A DNA stretch of 64,000 nt from Saccharomycopsis crataegensis (Eukaryota > Ascomycota > Saccharomycetes > Ascoideales > Saccharomycopsidaceae), in contig NW_027043820.1 of the NCBI RefSeq assembly GCF_037102585.1, positions 434,001-498,000 of the forward strand, given 5' to 3'. Within the stretch, counting starts at the first letter, position 1. Each line of letters begins with the position of its first letter. This document shows, in pieces, positions 9,527-20,519 of the stretch. A program made the translations under genes and the position numbers. A model generated the notes under the pieces. The model was not told where the DNA came from, ran no database searches, and saw only the letters and a program-made list of their open reading frames with translations.

Positions 9527-12121
9527 ATGAGTATTAATAATACCAAAAGAATTCCAAAGCCTTCTAACTACTCCACTGATCCAACAAATGATCCTCCTTC
9601 TCAAGAAACCCTGGTTTCTTCTGATATTAACGTTGACTTAGATCATGCAAATCCCAACGCAACCGATCAAAACAATGTAAACAAACACGGAAATAAACCA
9701 CATTCAGACGAAGAAATCACTGAGGAAGATGACAATACTTTTTTAAGTACTGCTGAAACCTTTGCAACCCCATCTAATACCATAAATGAGGCCTCTAATG
9801 CTGATTCTGATGTTGATATTGCCCACCGCCCAGCCCCGGAAATTAATGTTTCTCCAGTTGATTGCGATCGCAATCTTGATAGTGCAGGTGACACTAGCGT
9901 CGACATGCATATGTCAAATCAAGCCACCATTGAATCTCAAGGAGATTCACAACCTTCTGTTTCTATTGATTTTGTTACTGAAAACTCTGAAAACCAAAAA
10001 AAAATTGAAAACAACAAAACCCAAAAAAACTCTGAAAACCAAAAAACCCCAAAAAAAACTAACCCAGCCCCAGTTGCTGCTTTCAGCAGATCCTACGCCC
10101 AAATCGCCTCGGGCTCTAAAGGCGCATCCCAACAGGGGACCCTGATTATGAATACCACCTCCACTTTTCAAAATGTTTTAGCCAAATTCGAAAGAGTTTT
10201 TAAATGGGCTAAATATCTCAAATCAATCAAGTTCGAACACCAAGATGTCCTTGAATATGCCATTAAGGAAAAGGGCATGAGGGGATCACTTTTCGGATTT
10301 GACACACAAAAAGTGGAAAATGTTGAAGAGAAATATCAAGAATTTGTCAAAATCTACACCATTGAAAAGTTTTTCAAATTTTATACAAATTCCCATTTAA
10401 TTAATGAATTCTCAAGATTGAAACAATCTAATATTGCAGAGGAGGATTACATTAAATTTATTATGAGCCATCAAGATAAACAAAAAATCATGATGTCATT
10501 TATTATCCCACCTGAGCTCTACCGGAAGTATGAGCTTGATGATCATTTGAGTACAATAAAGGATGCCTTCCAAAAATTAATCGATGTTAAATTAACCAAC
10601 ATTGAAACTGGTTTGAATGATAATGATGATATCAACTTCATCAAGAAAGCTTTAATTGAAGCTCAAAACTACTTGTTTATTTCAAATGAAACTATTTGTC
10701 TCAAATCCTCACTTATCCCAATATTGAAAGGTCAATTACAAACTAAGAATGAAAAGTTACGTAATGCATTTATTGATTTTGTCACTAGCCATTTAAGTGT
10801 TGACATTGAACAATCCACTTACAAGCCACGCATCAATATCAATAAGAATGATAAAGAAATCCAATTGATTGAGATAACAGCCTTGGAAACAACCCCTGAC
10901 TATTTTGTCGATGCTACCATCAAGCAAGCGCTTGACCTAGCCCAAATTGAACCAACATCATTCTCAGTGATTAAAAGTGACATGACTAAAAGACCTAACG
11001 AGGAGCTTAAAAATCGTTACATTTATGGTTACTTGGAAATGGAACCAGGAAAACAAATCCCGGTTATTCACCAAGACAACATTGTTTCTAAAGTTATTAC
11101 TAAATGCTTACACTGTATCAATTGTGGTTCAAGAGAACACACCAGATACAATTGCAAGCAAGCATCTTGCGCGATTTGCAAAAAGCCTAGCCATGTAGCT
11201 AAAGACTGTTACTTTAAGCGGCCAAAGAAAAATGTTACAGATGATCGTCATGAGAACCCCAAACAGAAGCAAAATCAACCACCAGTGATTGAAGTTCCTT
11301 CTACCGAGTTCACCATGGTTCATGGTTCATCTAGATCCAGACAGTCAAAACCACCACAAAATGAACTGAGCAATTTATGGAAGAATCCATTCCACCAATT
11401 GGGATTAATATCCAAAGAAAGAGATGACGATTATGAAAATATCCAAACTACCACACCAGCTATCAACAGAAAGCATCAAATCACCCCTCCTCCGGTTAAT
11501 CAAGTTAGAAAGGCCTCCAAAAAGAAGGCATCCGTCAAACCAAAGAAAATCCTTCAAAGGGATAAACCAGCTGAAACCAAACAAGACTCGGCCAAACCAG
11601 AAATTAAGTTGAATGTGTTTAGATCCCATCCAACTATCCCAAAATCTAATCAAACCTTGTCCAACCCAACTTCTACCCCAGCTTCTACCCCAGCTTCTAC
11701 CCCAAAATCTACCCCAATCTCTACCCCAATTTTGACCAAAATTAACACCACCAAGCCTTCAGCACCAAAACCATTTGTACCAAAATCTATTAAGTTAGTC
11801 ATTAAAGACCCACACCCATCAGTGACATCAAAACTGGCACTAACTGGCTCTAAAGAGCCAACCCTGTCTGAATCAAGTGCAGAACCTGATAATGATAATG
11901 ACGAAGAATATGATGAGGAGTATGAAAATGATGGAGAATACATCTATGATGCAAAAGACGAATATGAGGATTCAGAAGAATATGAGGAGGATGAAATGCT
12001 ACTGGGTGATGAAATTCCAGTACATGAGAAAACAGAATTAACACCAACCAATGATGATTTGTCAACTCTGGAAGCTGATGCAACCAGAAACAAACAGACA
12101 AATCAAAATTCCAATGAATAA
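9527..12121 (+). CDS. LINE-1 copy 2 ORF1 (zinc-knuckle RNA-binding protein)
   Basis: Intact 864-codon ORF1 from ATG 9527 (MSINNTKR); an upstream in-frame extension into the leader lacks an ATG and is not conserved in copy 1. Order: acidic disordered N-terminus (1-160), A-rich Lys/Asn/Thr tract with an A9 run, gag-like helical region (about 207-520), two CCHC knuckles (about 530-561), Lys/Pro-rich basic region, Thr-Pro repeats (STPASTPASTPKSTPIS), and an acidic tail rich in EEYDEEY-type repeats. Expected to coat LINE RNA in a ribonucleoprotein. It is the best-preserved ORF1 here and the reference for the others. Confidence 0.92.
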   Translation: MSINNTKRIPKPSNYSTDPTNDPPSQETLVSSDINVDLDHANPNATDQNNVNKHGNKPHSDEEITEEDDNTFLSTAETFATPSNTINEASNADSDVDIAHRPAPEINVSPVDCDRNLDSAGDTSVDMHMSNQATIESQGDSQPSVSIDFVTENSENQKKIENNKTQKNSENQKTPKKTNPAPVAAFSRSYAQIASGSKGASQQGTLIMNTTSTFQNVLAKFERVFKWAKYLKSIKFEHQDVLEYAIKEKGMRGSLFGFDTQKVENVEEKYQEFVKIYTIEKFFKFYTNSHLINEFSRLKQSNIAEEDYIKFIMSHQDKQKIMMSFIIPPELYRKYELDDHLSTIKDAFQKLIDVKLTNIETGLNDNDDINFIKKALIEAQNYLFISNETICLKSSLIPILKGQLQTKNEKLRNAFIDFVTSHLSVDIEQSTYKPRININKNDKEIQLIEITALETTPDYFVDATIKQALDLAQIEPTSFSVIKSDMTKRPNEELKNRYIYGYLEMEPGKQIPVIHQDNIVSKVITKCLHCINCGSREHTRYNCKQASCAICKKPSHVAKDCYFKRPKKNVTDDRHENPKQKQNQPPVIEVPSTEFTMVHGSSRSRQSKPPQNELSNLWKNPFHQLGLISKERDDDYENIQTTTPAINRKHQITPPPVNQVRKASKKKASVKPKKILQRDKPAETKQDSAKPEIKLNVFRSHPTIPKSNQTLSNPTSTPASTPASTPKSTPISTPILTKINTTKPSAPKPFVPKSIKLVIKDPHPSVTSKLALTGSKEPTLSESSAEPDNDNDEEYDEEYENDGEYIYDAKDEYEDSEEYEEDEMLLGDEIPVHEKTELTPTNDDLSTLEADATRNKQTNQNSNE

Positions 12122-12126
12122 ACATA

Positions 12127-15100
12127 ATGATTATTAAAATCAATACTCAAAATATACAACGGAGTCGTATCAGCGACCAGTTGGTAATAAGTTTCACCCA
12201 AAAATCCAATGTGTCTTTGCTCCAAGAACTAAATCTATCAGAAGACTTTTCGTTTCAGTTCGATAACAAAGTCATATACTATAATTCAACCTGTTCCAGA
12301 ACAGCAATAATTGTTGATGATTCTATTCCAGTGTTAGGATCCAAATTAGCAGGTATTACTGTCCAACATGAACTCCAAAAACACATCACGGATGTCTTAA
12401 TTGAATTAGAAAATAACCAAGCACTCTGGATTATAAACTTGTATAATCCAAATCAATACCAAAAGCAAAATCAGATCCATGATCAGCTCAAACTCAGTTT
12501 ACTTGCCCAACATCAGAATCTTCAAACTAGATTCCCAGGAAAGACAATCAACATCATGTTAGCTGGTGATTTTAATAATTTTATTGATCGTTCGGACTCC
12601 CTAAATTATAGAAGCCGTGAAGACTCAGTTGCTGAATCCTTAACTAATCTCATTACTTTGTTGAACTTGAAGGACTCATTCAATTCAATCAAACATAACA
12701 TCAAGAAAACATTCACTAATAAAGCATCAGAATTAGGGAAAAGCCGGAGATTGGATAGGTTCTATATCACTGGGAGCTTCTTAAAAAACAAAGAAAACAA
12801 ATGGAATATGACACAAACAAATCATTTTGGGAAAAGATCCACACATGATTCAGTTACAGTGGAGTTGACTTTAACTTCATCCAAGGCTTACTATAATATG
12901 AAGAGATATAGATTGACCGACAGAATCATTAATGTTCTCAGGCACCAATCTATAAATGAAGATATCCAAGGAACCGATGAATTAATAATTGATATTAAAT
13001 GCAAAGCAGAAAAACTCAAACACATGTTGAAAAAAGTGAAAGTGCCTGAACTTGATAAAATGACGGAATATTATCAACATATTAACCAAGTTTTCCACCA
13101 ATATCAAGAACAACGCCCAATAAAACAGCTAAAAGATGTAGAAGGGACACTAGTTCAATCTCATGAAGAGATAATGAAAATAGCAACTGAATATTATATG
13201 GACTTGTTTGATGGAACCAGAGGAACAAAGGACACAAAAAAAATACATAAATATCTTCAGGACGTGATTCCAACCCAAGGAATATCTCCTGAAGAGAAGA
13301 GAAAAATGGATTCCTTCATAACAATGGAAGAACTCAAACTGGCAATTGATTCGGCAAATTTGAAGTCCACACCGGGCATAGATGGAATCCCATACAAATT
13401 TTATAAGGAATTATTTCCCCAAATCAAACACATCCTTCTTCAAGAATTTAACCACATTCTAACTGAAGGAAATTTACCATTCCACTACCGAACTATACTC
13501 TTTAACATCATACCAAAGCCTGGAAAGTCAAAAGAAAACATTGGAAACTATAGGCCGATAGCCCTTATCAACACTAATCTTAGATTATTATCCACAATAA
13601 TTAATAATAGGTTGTTGAAGCACTTGCCCGATATCATAGGGGAAGATCAAGCTGGTTTTATTCCAGGCCGGTCATCGTTCTCCAACATCACCATTTTCAG
13701 AGAAATGTTAGATAGTCTAATTCATCCAAAAGATAAAACGCATATAATACCAAATCCACAAAAGCTGATACTAATTGTGGATTTGGAGAAAGCGTTCGAT
13801 AGGATATCTCACGAATATATGGAACAACTATTGTCCCATTTAAATTTTGGAAAAAATTTGCCAAGTTAATCATCAACATCCTCAAGCAGATAACGGGATC
13901 CTTATACATCAACAACATGACCGGCCCATTATTCAATTTAAAAAATGGTACCCTCCAAGGTAATCCGTTTTCCCCTTCATTATTTGCATTAGCAGTAGAA
14001 CCTTTACTACGATCTATCAAACAGAATACCAGAGGCCATAGTTACCAAGGAGATTTGATACCTGAAGCATATAGCAGTCAACATTATCTTGCTTTTGCTG
14101 ATGATATCACAGTTTTCCTCAAAGATAAAAGAGATTATTCCAAAACAATGAAATGTATTAGACTATTTGAAAAATTCAGTGGCAGCAAACTCAATGAAAA
14201 GAAATCCCAACTAATTATACCAACTGATACTTATCCATTTTTGACACCATTCCCATTTGAGATTGCTGATGAAAACTTTCAATTGACATATTTGGGGATA
14301 ACTATTGGGCCATCAGTGACATTTTGGCCGGAAACATTGCAGCGTGACCTCTATATCAAGTACAAGTTATCAAACATGACCAGCTTGCTGATTCAATCAA
14401 AAATAGAAGCATTCAACACATATATTGCATCCAAGTTCTATTACAAAGAACTACACCAACCTTTGTTACCCAATCAGTTGAATCAAATTGACACATCGAT
14501 TAAGTTATTGGTAAGCAAGATACACCTATTTCTTTGGATACACTCAAGACACACAACAACAAAGGCGGTTTCTCAATGATTGATTTAAAGTCTCAACTCC
14601 AACACCGAAGAGCCAAAATTTTCCAGGATTTGTTTTTGGATAGTCACACTAAATATAACCAGATATTACGTTTCAAAATTCAATCAAGTATCAACAACAT
14701 CATTCAAAAAACATCACCAACAAAATCACCAAAGGATGATTATATCAAAACTCATTATTGGTGGGTGGTATTACTTGAACTAGCGGATGACATTGAGAAT
14801 ACCAATGATTCAATTTCCTTAGAAGTTATGAATAGCAGCACATTCTCAGATGCTGAAAGGACAGCGTACTGGGATTTCAGAAAAGTTCTTGGTATAAAGA
14901 AACGTACAATCAGGTTGAAGCCAATGAAGATTGGAATTGAAGATTTGAAAAATTCAATTGAAAAAGGGATTCCTGAAAAATATCAACAACACATTCCAAT
15001 TAGAATTAAGGATTTTGACCATACTAAAGGAAGTAAAAAACAACGGGAAAAACAAGATGTGAACAAGATGTCAAAAACACTCATGGATATTACTGGGGTG

Positions 15101-15541
15101 AATCAGAAACAAGTTGATAACTTTTGGCATAACCTCAAAAAATTCAACCAACATTTCCCGGGGAAATATCAAAATATTCACATCTTTCATTTGGGCATTG
15201 AAAATCACAATTACGTAAATAATCATTGTGACTATTGCAGCAAAAAATTAACCAGATATGATGAACCCCAATATGCCCCAAAGGAAATCCAATTTGAAAT
15301 CATGAAGCACCATCTTATTGAATGTCCATTGGCCCAGAAACTTTGGAAAAAAATTGACTTGAATATCCCATTAACCTGGCAAACAATCATTACCCCTGCC
15401 ACCAACATGAACGAAACCAGAACGATCGATAGATATCTAGGTTTCCAACGAAAATTATCAAGATTGAAATCCAAAAGGCATTTCAATTGTCATATGGCCG
15501 TTGATTCAATGATCTTCTTGCTTGAAAGCAATATCTTTTAA
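12127..15541 (+). pseudogene. LINE-1 copy 2 ORF2 (endonuclease-RT), two frameshifts
   Basis: Same endonuclease, RT and CCHC layout as copy 1, and the same two frame losses (A6 run at about 13851; AGCAAGAT at about 14515). The sharing of both lesions is the notable point: copy 2 was made from, or together with, a defective parent, or ORF2 is read by recoding. It starts five bases after the ORF1 stop. Confidence 0.9.
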
Positions 15542-15788
15542 GCGGAGAAGAAAAAATAGGTGGGGAAAAACAAGAAAATAAAATCAAAAAAAAAAATAAA
15601 ATCAAAAAAAAAACAACAATTAAAAACCTTAAAAACGCATAAAAACATTTTTTCTCAATAATAGGGTTTTTCACCATTAATGGTTTTCCCTTAACACTTT
15701 AATTTTCAAACTACATTAGGTAGTTTATGAGATATATAGTTATATAATTAATTAATATATTGAATTTTGTCTTTAAAAAAAAAAAAAA

Positions 15789-16409
15789 GCGGGCATTCAC
15801 ATCTTTCATTTGGGCATTGAAAATCACAATTACGTAAATAATCATTGTGACTATTGCAGCAAAAAATTAACCAGATATGATGAACCCCAATATGCCCCAA
15901 AGGAAATCCAATTTGAAATCATGAAGCACCATCTTATTGAATGTCCATTGGCCCAGAAACTTTGGAAAAAAATTGACTTGAATATCCCATTAACCTGGCA
16001 AACAATCATTACCCCTGCCACCAACATGAACGAAACCAGAACGATCGATAGATATCTAGGTTTCCAACGAAAATTATCAAGATTGAAATCCAAAAGGCAT
16101 TTCAATTGTCATATGGCCGTTGATTCAATGATCTTCTTGCTTGAAAGCAATATCTTTTAAGCGGAGAAGAAAAAATAGGTGGGGAAAAACAAGAAAATAA
16201 AATCAAAAAAAAAAATAAAATCAAAAAAAAAAACAACAATTAAAAACCTTAAAAACGCATAAAAACATTTTTTCTCAATAATAGGGTTTTTCACCATTAA
16301 TGGTTTTCCCTTAACACTTTAATTTTCAAACTACATTAGGTAGTTTATGAGATATATAGTTATATAATTAATTAATATATTGAATTTTGTCTTTAAAAAA
16401 AAAAAAAAA
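15789..16409 (+). mobile_element. LINE-1 copy 3, 5'-truncated
   Basis: After GCGG it begins within ORF2 (ATTCACATCTTTCATTTGG) and carries the last ~115 codons of ORF2 (open 15810-16160, including CDYCSKK...HHLIEC), the 3' UTR with the hairpin, and an A15 tail (16395-16409). CGGG then returns to LTR-E sequence. It shares ATTAGGTAG with copy 2. Typical 5' truncation from incomplete reverse transcription. Confidence 0.93.
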
Positions 16410-16826
16410 CGGGATGGTACCATGCGAAACCATGATCTACATTACCTCATCGAAGTATTACCTTATGTTCCATCCCTTATCTGTTAGTCCTTTATTGCGG
16501 GAATGGGTCCAACACCCCATTATTAGTTTCAACCATTTTATTTATTTAAGGATTCAACATTCCTCTTGTTTTCACCTTTATTTAGTTTAAGAAAAGGATC
16601 ATCTTTGTGATCACCTAATTTGAATCTTCTTGGTCGAGAACAATCATCGACAAGAAGCAGATTGTAACATGTTGTAGTATGGTTTGACCTATTGGTTATA
16701 GGCAACGATACACGTGCTCATAACCATTAGTATATAATTATAGTCGTCGATTATGAAAAGTTTTCAATATATATGATCTCTGGTTCTTCAGAGAGTAATA
16801 CTAAATCAATCCTATTTTTTTTTTTC

Positions 16827-18051
16827 CTTCAAAGTTCGATATATTAATAAATATATAATTATATATATCTATGTAAAATCTTATAAGCTAATGCTCATTA
16901 TATATGTTAGGGAAAACCATATCATATGGTGAAAACCCCTTTAGTGATAATTATTAGTAGTTAAATAAAATGTTTTTTTTGTTATTGTTTTTGTTAAATT
17001 TTTTTTTTTTCTGTTTTTGTTTTGATCGACTATTCAGCTCCTAGTAGTAATGATATAAATCAAGTTGTTAATTGATGTGTTCCAATCAATTTGGTGAATG
17101 AATGAATGAATTGTATATTAACGAGTCACAGAGGTTCTAAATAACATGCAAGCCGGGCATTTCATGCCGGTCTTTCTAATAGATAAGTAAAATACTATAA
17201 CTTTCTCACAACCTCACACTCCTTGCTTTAAGAATTAATCACATCACCGGTAAAAAACTCAACAATCAAGATTATTAAGGAAAAAAGGTGCAATGTGAAA
17301 ATATGAGATGAAGTCACTGGTGAATTACCCATCACTAGGAGCTTCATGAACTGAGATGGAGGTCTTTGTTGAGGGGTTTTGGCACTATATCTCAAATACT
17401 AAGTATTTTCAATGTAGTGACCATCAGAATTCTGGGGGATAATAAAAATGAATAAAAATAAAAATAATAAAAATAAAAATAATAAAAATAAAAATAATAA
17501 AAATAAAATAAAAATAATAAAAATAATAAAAATAAAAATAATTCAAATAATCAAATAGACCAAATAATTCAAATAAGTCAAAATAATCAAGTAAACCAAA
17601 TAAACCAAATAAACCAAATAAACCAAATAAGAACCAAATAAAAGTAAACCAAATAAACCAAATAAACCAAATCAAATAAGAACCAGTACCATGGGTCTGT
17701 CTTAAGTGTCACCACACACTTTTTAAGTCCAGACACATATCCTGATTCCATAAATCAATGTACCAACTGAACACTTTAACTGACATTCCATTTCTTTGCC
17801 TCAATTATTAGTGAGAGATAATAATGTGAAGCCTTTGTGGAATGTTGTCAAAATCAAAATCATAATCAAAATCGACAAAATCAAATAGACCAGTGCTATG
17901 GTTTTATCTCAGATGGCACCACACATCTTTGATTTCTATAACACAAGCCCATGAATCAAACTAAGAAAAATCAATAAAATAATAATAGTAAATTAATAAA
18001 AACCAAGTAAAAAATAAACCAAATACTATTAACTGGGAAACTAGGCACCAA
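16827..18051 (-). other. non-coding 3' region of LINE-2 or separate LINE tail
   Basis: No credible ORF. Contains the 3' hairpin motif near 16907-16941, T-rich stretches, and two similar blocks (around 17685-17730 and 17890-17940) with an ACCATGGGTCTGTCTTA / GCTATGGTTTTATCTCA core followed by CACCACACA. Architecture (A-rich, hairpin, AT-rich, poly-A) matches the LINE-1 3' UTR on the opposite strand. Confidence 0.5.
17448..17690. repeat. AT-rich microsatellites
   Basis: (AAAAATAAAAAT)n-like repeats (about 17448-17545) followed by (AACCAAATA)n-like repeats (about 17560-17670). They create a long Phe/Trp/Leu minus-strand ORF that is not a gene. Confidence 0.9.
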
Positions 18052-18074
18052 TTTTTTTTTTTTTTTTTTTTTTG

Positions 18075-20514
18075 TTAATCAACCTCCTTCATTGCCACCA
18101 CTTCATTCAAATAAGTTATCCACATTTTGAGTTGTTCCCTACTTCTTTGTATTCTTTTTTTTTCCAAGAATATATATTCAGCGATATTCCGCTGACACTC
18201 AATATTGTGCTTTTGACGTGAAGTTGCTAATTCCGGGCAGTGAAGATAGTGGTCTGGGGTTTTTCCACTTGACAATGCTGGCATAGATTTGGATCCTTTT
18301 GGTATTCAGGCTTCATTCTCATCTTTAGCAATTCTCTAACTTCTTTGGTACCCATTGATTCCCAGATGGAATGCATTGCTATTTTGCTGTTCTTAAGTTC
18401 AAACTGAAAAGCTGATGTTTTTTCAAGGTAGAATTGAAGCTGCTCCGATATTTTCTTGCTCTGGTGGTATTTGATTTCCTGTTTTCTCTTGATCAAATAG
18501 TATTTGTTACTCCAGGTTTCCTTTTTAGCCAATTTTCTCTTCTGAATTCGAATCTTATGGTTCTTGGTAATGTCTGCTAATGTGGTTTCCCTATAATCAT
18601 TCTTCCCTGCCATAATAAGCTTGAGAATTGGGTTAGTGAGCGGCAATTTGTGGTTTATTCTATCGGTGTACCAAGAACCCTTTAGATCCAATCTGTTTTG
18701 GATTGGTAACATTCCAAGTTCTTTATGAATTGCAGTGGTTGAGGTCCTGGAGGATACACCAAGGGTTCTTTTGATGAACTTATTTTGAATGCGTTGGATA
18801 CCGTCGATCAATGTTGGCGGAATTTTGGGGGACCAGATTTCCGAGGCGTATTCGATCGCAGGCCGGACGGTCTGTAGATATAAAATCTTTTGGGATTCGA
18901 TAGGGAATTTTTTGGCAATGTGATGGAGAATACCAGCCGCTTTGCTGAATGACTTTGTTTTGTTCATGATATGGGTTTTGAAGTTGAGGCGGTCATCAAA
19001 GGTAACACCAAGAACTTTGATAGTGGATTGAGGTTGAATGGGATGATTGTTCATTGTGATACTGGTATTGCTGCTCGCAATTTGTCTGGATATTGTCCTT
19101 TTCTCATGGTGGGATTCATACACATTCAATAATTGACATTTATTGGCAGCGTCAAACTCAAGACCCAAGGTTTTTGCTCTGGAAATCAATTTGTCAAGAC
19201 GTTGTTGAACAAGTTGATAATTTTGCAGAATCTCCGTACCTTTTGCGATGATGGTGATATCATCCATGTATCCAGTCACAAGGCAATCAGATAGGAGGCG
19301 TAGTTGGTGTTGCTAATATCCATATCTTGGATAAGGTCAGCCGTGAATAGGACGAATAGGAGAGGGCTTAGAGGGGATCCTTGTGGTATACCACATTGAA
19401 TTTGATATGTGTTGGTAGTCATGTCCTGATACCGGAGTTGGGTTGATCTATTTTCAAGGTAGCACTTGAGCCAGCGTGTTAGATAATTAGGGATCTTCTG
19501 TTTTTCCAACATCTGCAATAATTTTGACGGTAAACACGAATCATATGCCCCCTTAATATCAATTGACAATATTGAGGTCACGGGCTGTTGACATCTGGTT
19601 ATGAAAGAGCTCATATACATTAGCGAATCAATACATCCTGTGCCATAAGAGCAGAACTGGTTATCTGGTATCAAATGGTGTTGGGTAGACCATTTTTGGA
19701 GTCTGCCATCAATGATAGACTCGACAAATTTGGACAAAAGATTGATAAGGGAGATTGGTCTATATGAGGCTGGGTCGTTGAGGTCTTTTTTGTTGGGTTT
19801 TTGGATGGGAATGATGATGGTGTTCTTCCAGGAGGAAGGGAAGAATCCAAATTCCAAAGAGCGATTAATTATTTTCCTGAGTAACTTTGAGAAAGGCTTC
19901 ACTTGTCCAGCAGCCTTGAGAATATCCACTGTGATACCGTCTGGACCCAGGGCTACATGAGGCTTGATCTTTTCCAATTGGGCTTGGAATTCGGTTGAAG
20001 TGACGTGTGGGAAATCTTTCTGTCGAAACGTGCAGTTGGATGATAATGGAGTTGAGGTGGTTTGAGAGTGTGACCGGAAGAATTTGTTGAGGAGGGCTTG
20101 GGAGCCTTCGGCAGTGCTTTTTTCCGGCATGATGGATGGAGTGGTGTGATTCTTGGGGTTAGATCTTCGGAGATAGTCCCATAAAGATCTGCCTTTGAGA
20201 CCCTTATATAAGGTGTCGCAAAGGTATTTGTTCTTGGCCTTACGGCAGACGCCATTATAATGTTTCATTTTCTTTTTGGCATCAGGGTCGTTAGGTTTAG
20301 GACATAAGGCTCGAATCTCTTTTGTTATCCAGACTTTTTTGCTCTTTGGTTTCTTTGAGGGGTTCAAGATGTGATCGGGTGTTGAAGTAATGGCGGAGTT
20401 GAGTAATAGTTGAGTCAAATTCTGAACGGCGGTATCTAGATTCTGAGTGCTGTCTAAGTTAAAGTAATCTTTCAAGATTGCTTTGGATAGACTCAGTTCA
20501 AGTGTATCTTGGAA
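18075..20514 (-). pseudogene. LINE-2 ORF2, RT and C-terminal part, two frameshifts
   Basis: Reverse transcriptase half of LINE-2. From the Copia-B insertion inward: HVALGPDGITVDIL, SYRPISLINLLSKF, the catalytic D in LSIDIKGAYDS, CGIPQGSPLSPLLF, then GYMDD (about 19265) in another frame, a thumb region (KVLGVTFDDRLNFKTHI), and a C-terminal CCHC finger whose C-X2-C (CQHC) and H-X3-C (HYLHC) halves lie in different frames, the switch falling near a run of five A on the coding strand (18260-18264). One frameshift lies just before GYMDD (about 19280-19300) and one in the finger. The homologous junction shows that Copia-B interrupted the ORF at 20515-20519. Confidence 0.85.
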
Positions 20515-20519
20515 TAATG

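Larger units (their letters stand above)
9485..15788 (+). mobile_element. LINE-1 copy 2 (full length, tandem to copy 1)
   Basis: Follows the A14GCGG of copy 1. The 5' leader (GCGGTGTATATATATG... to ATG 9527) differs from that of copy 1, whereas coding and 3' UTR are near identical (for example K/E to Q in VNQKQVDNF; ATTAGGTAG instead of ATTAAGTAG). Tail A14 at 15775-15788, again followed by GCGG. Confidence 0.92.
3128..16669 (-). repeat. solo LTR-E split by a LINE-1 array
   Basis: The left piece 3128-3168 (TGTTATATTATTGG...) and right piece 16410-16669 (...ATTGTAACA) together correspond to the LTR-E copies at 29229 and 32440, with a diverged end. Both outer edges are flanked by TGTTG (3123-3127 and 16670-16674), a 5-bp target duplication that also forms the first bases of the gypsy LTR at 16670. 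So LTR-E landed on the edge of that LTR, and the LINE array arrived later. Confidence 0.85.

Noticed and set aside
17424-17675. 83-codon Phe/Trp/Leu-rich minus ORF resembling a membrane protein
   Set aside because: It is the translation of AACCAAATA and AAAAT microsatellites.
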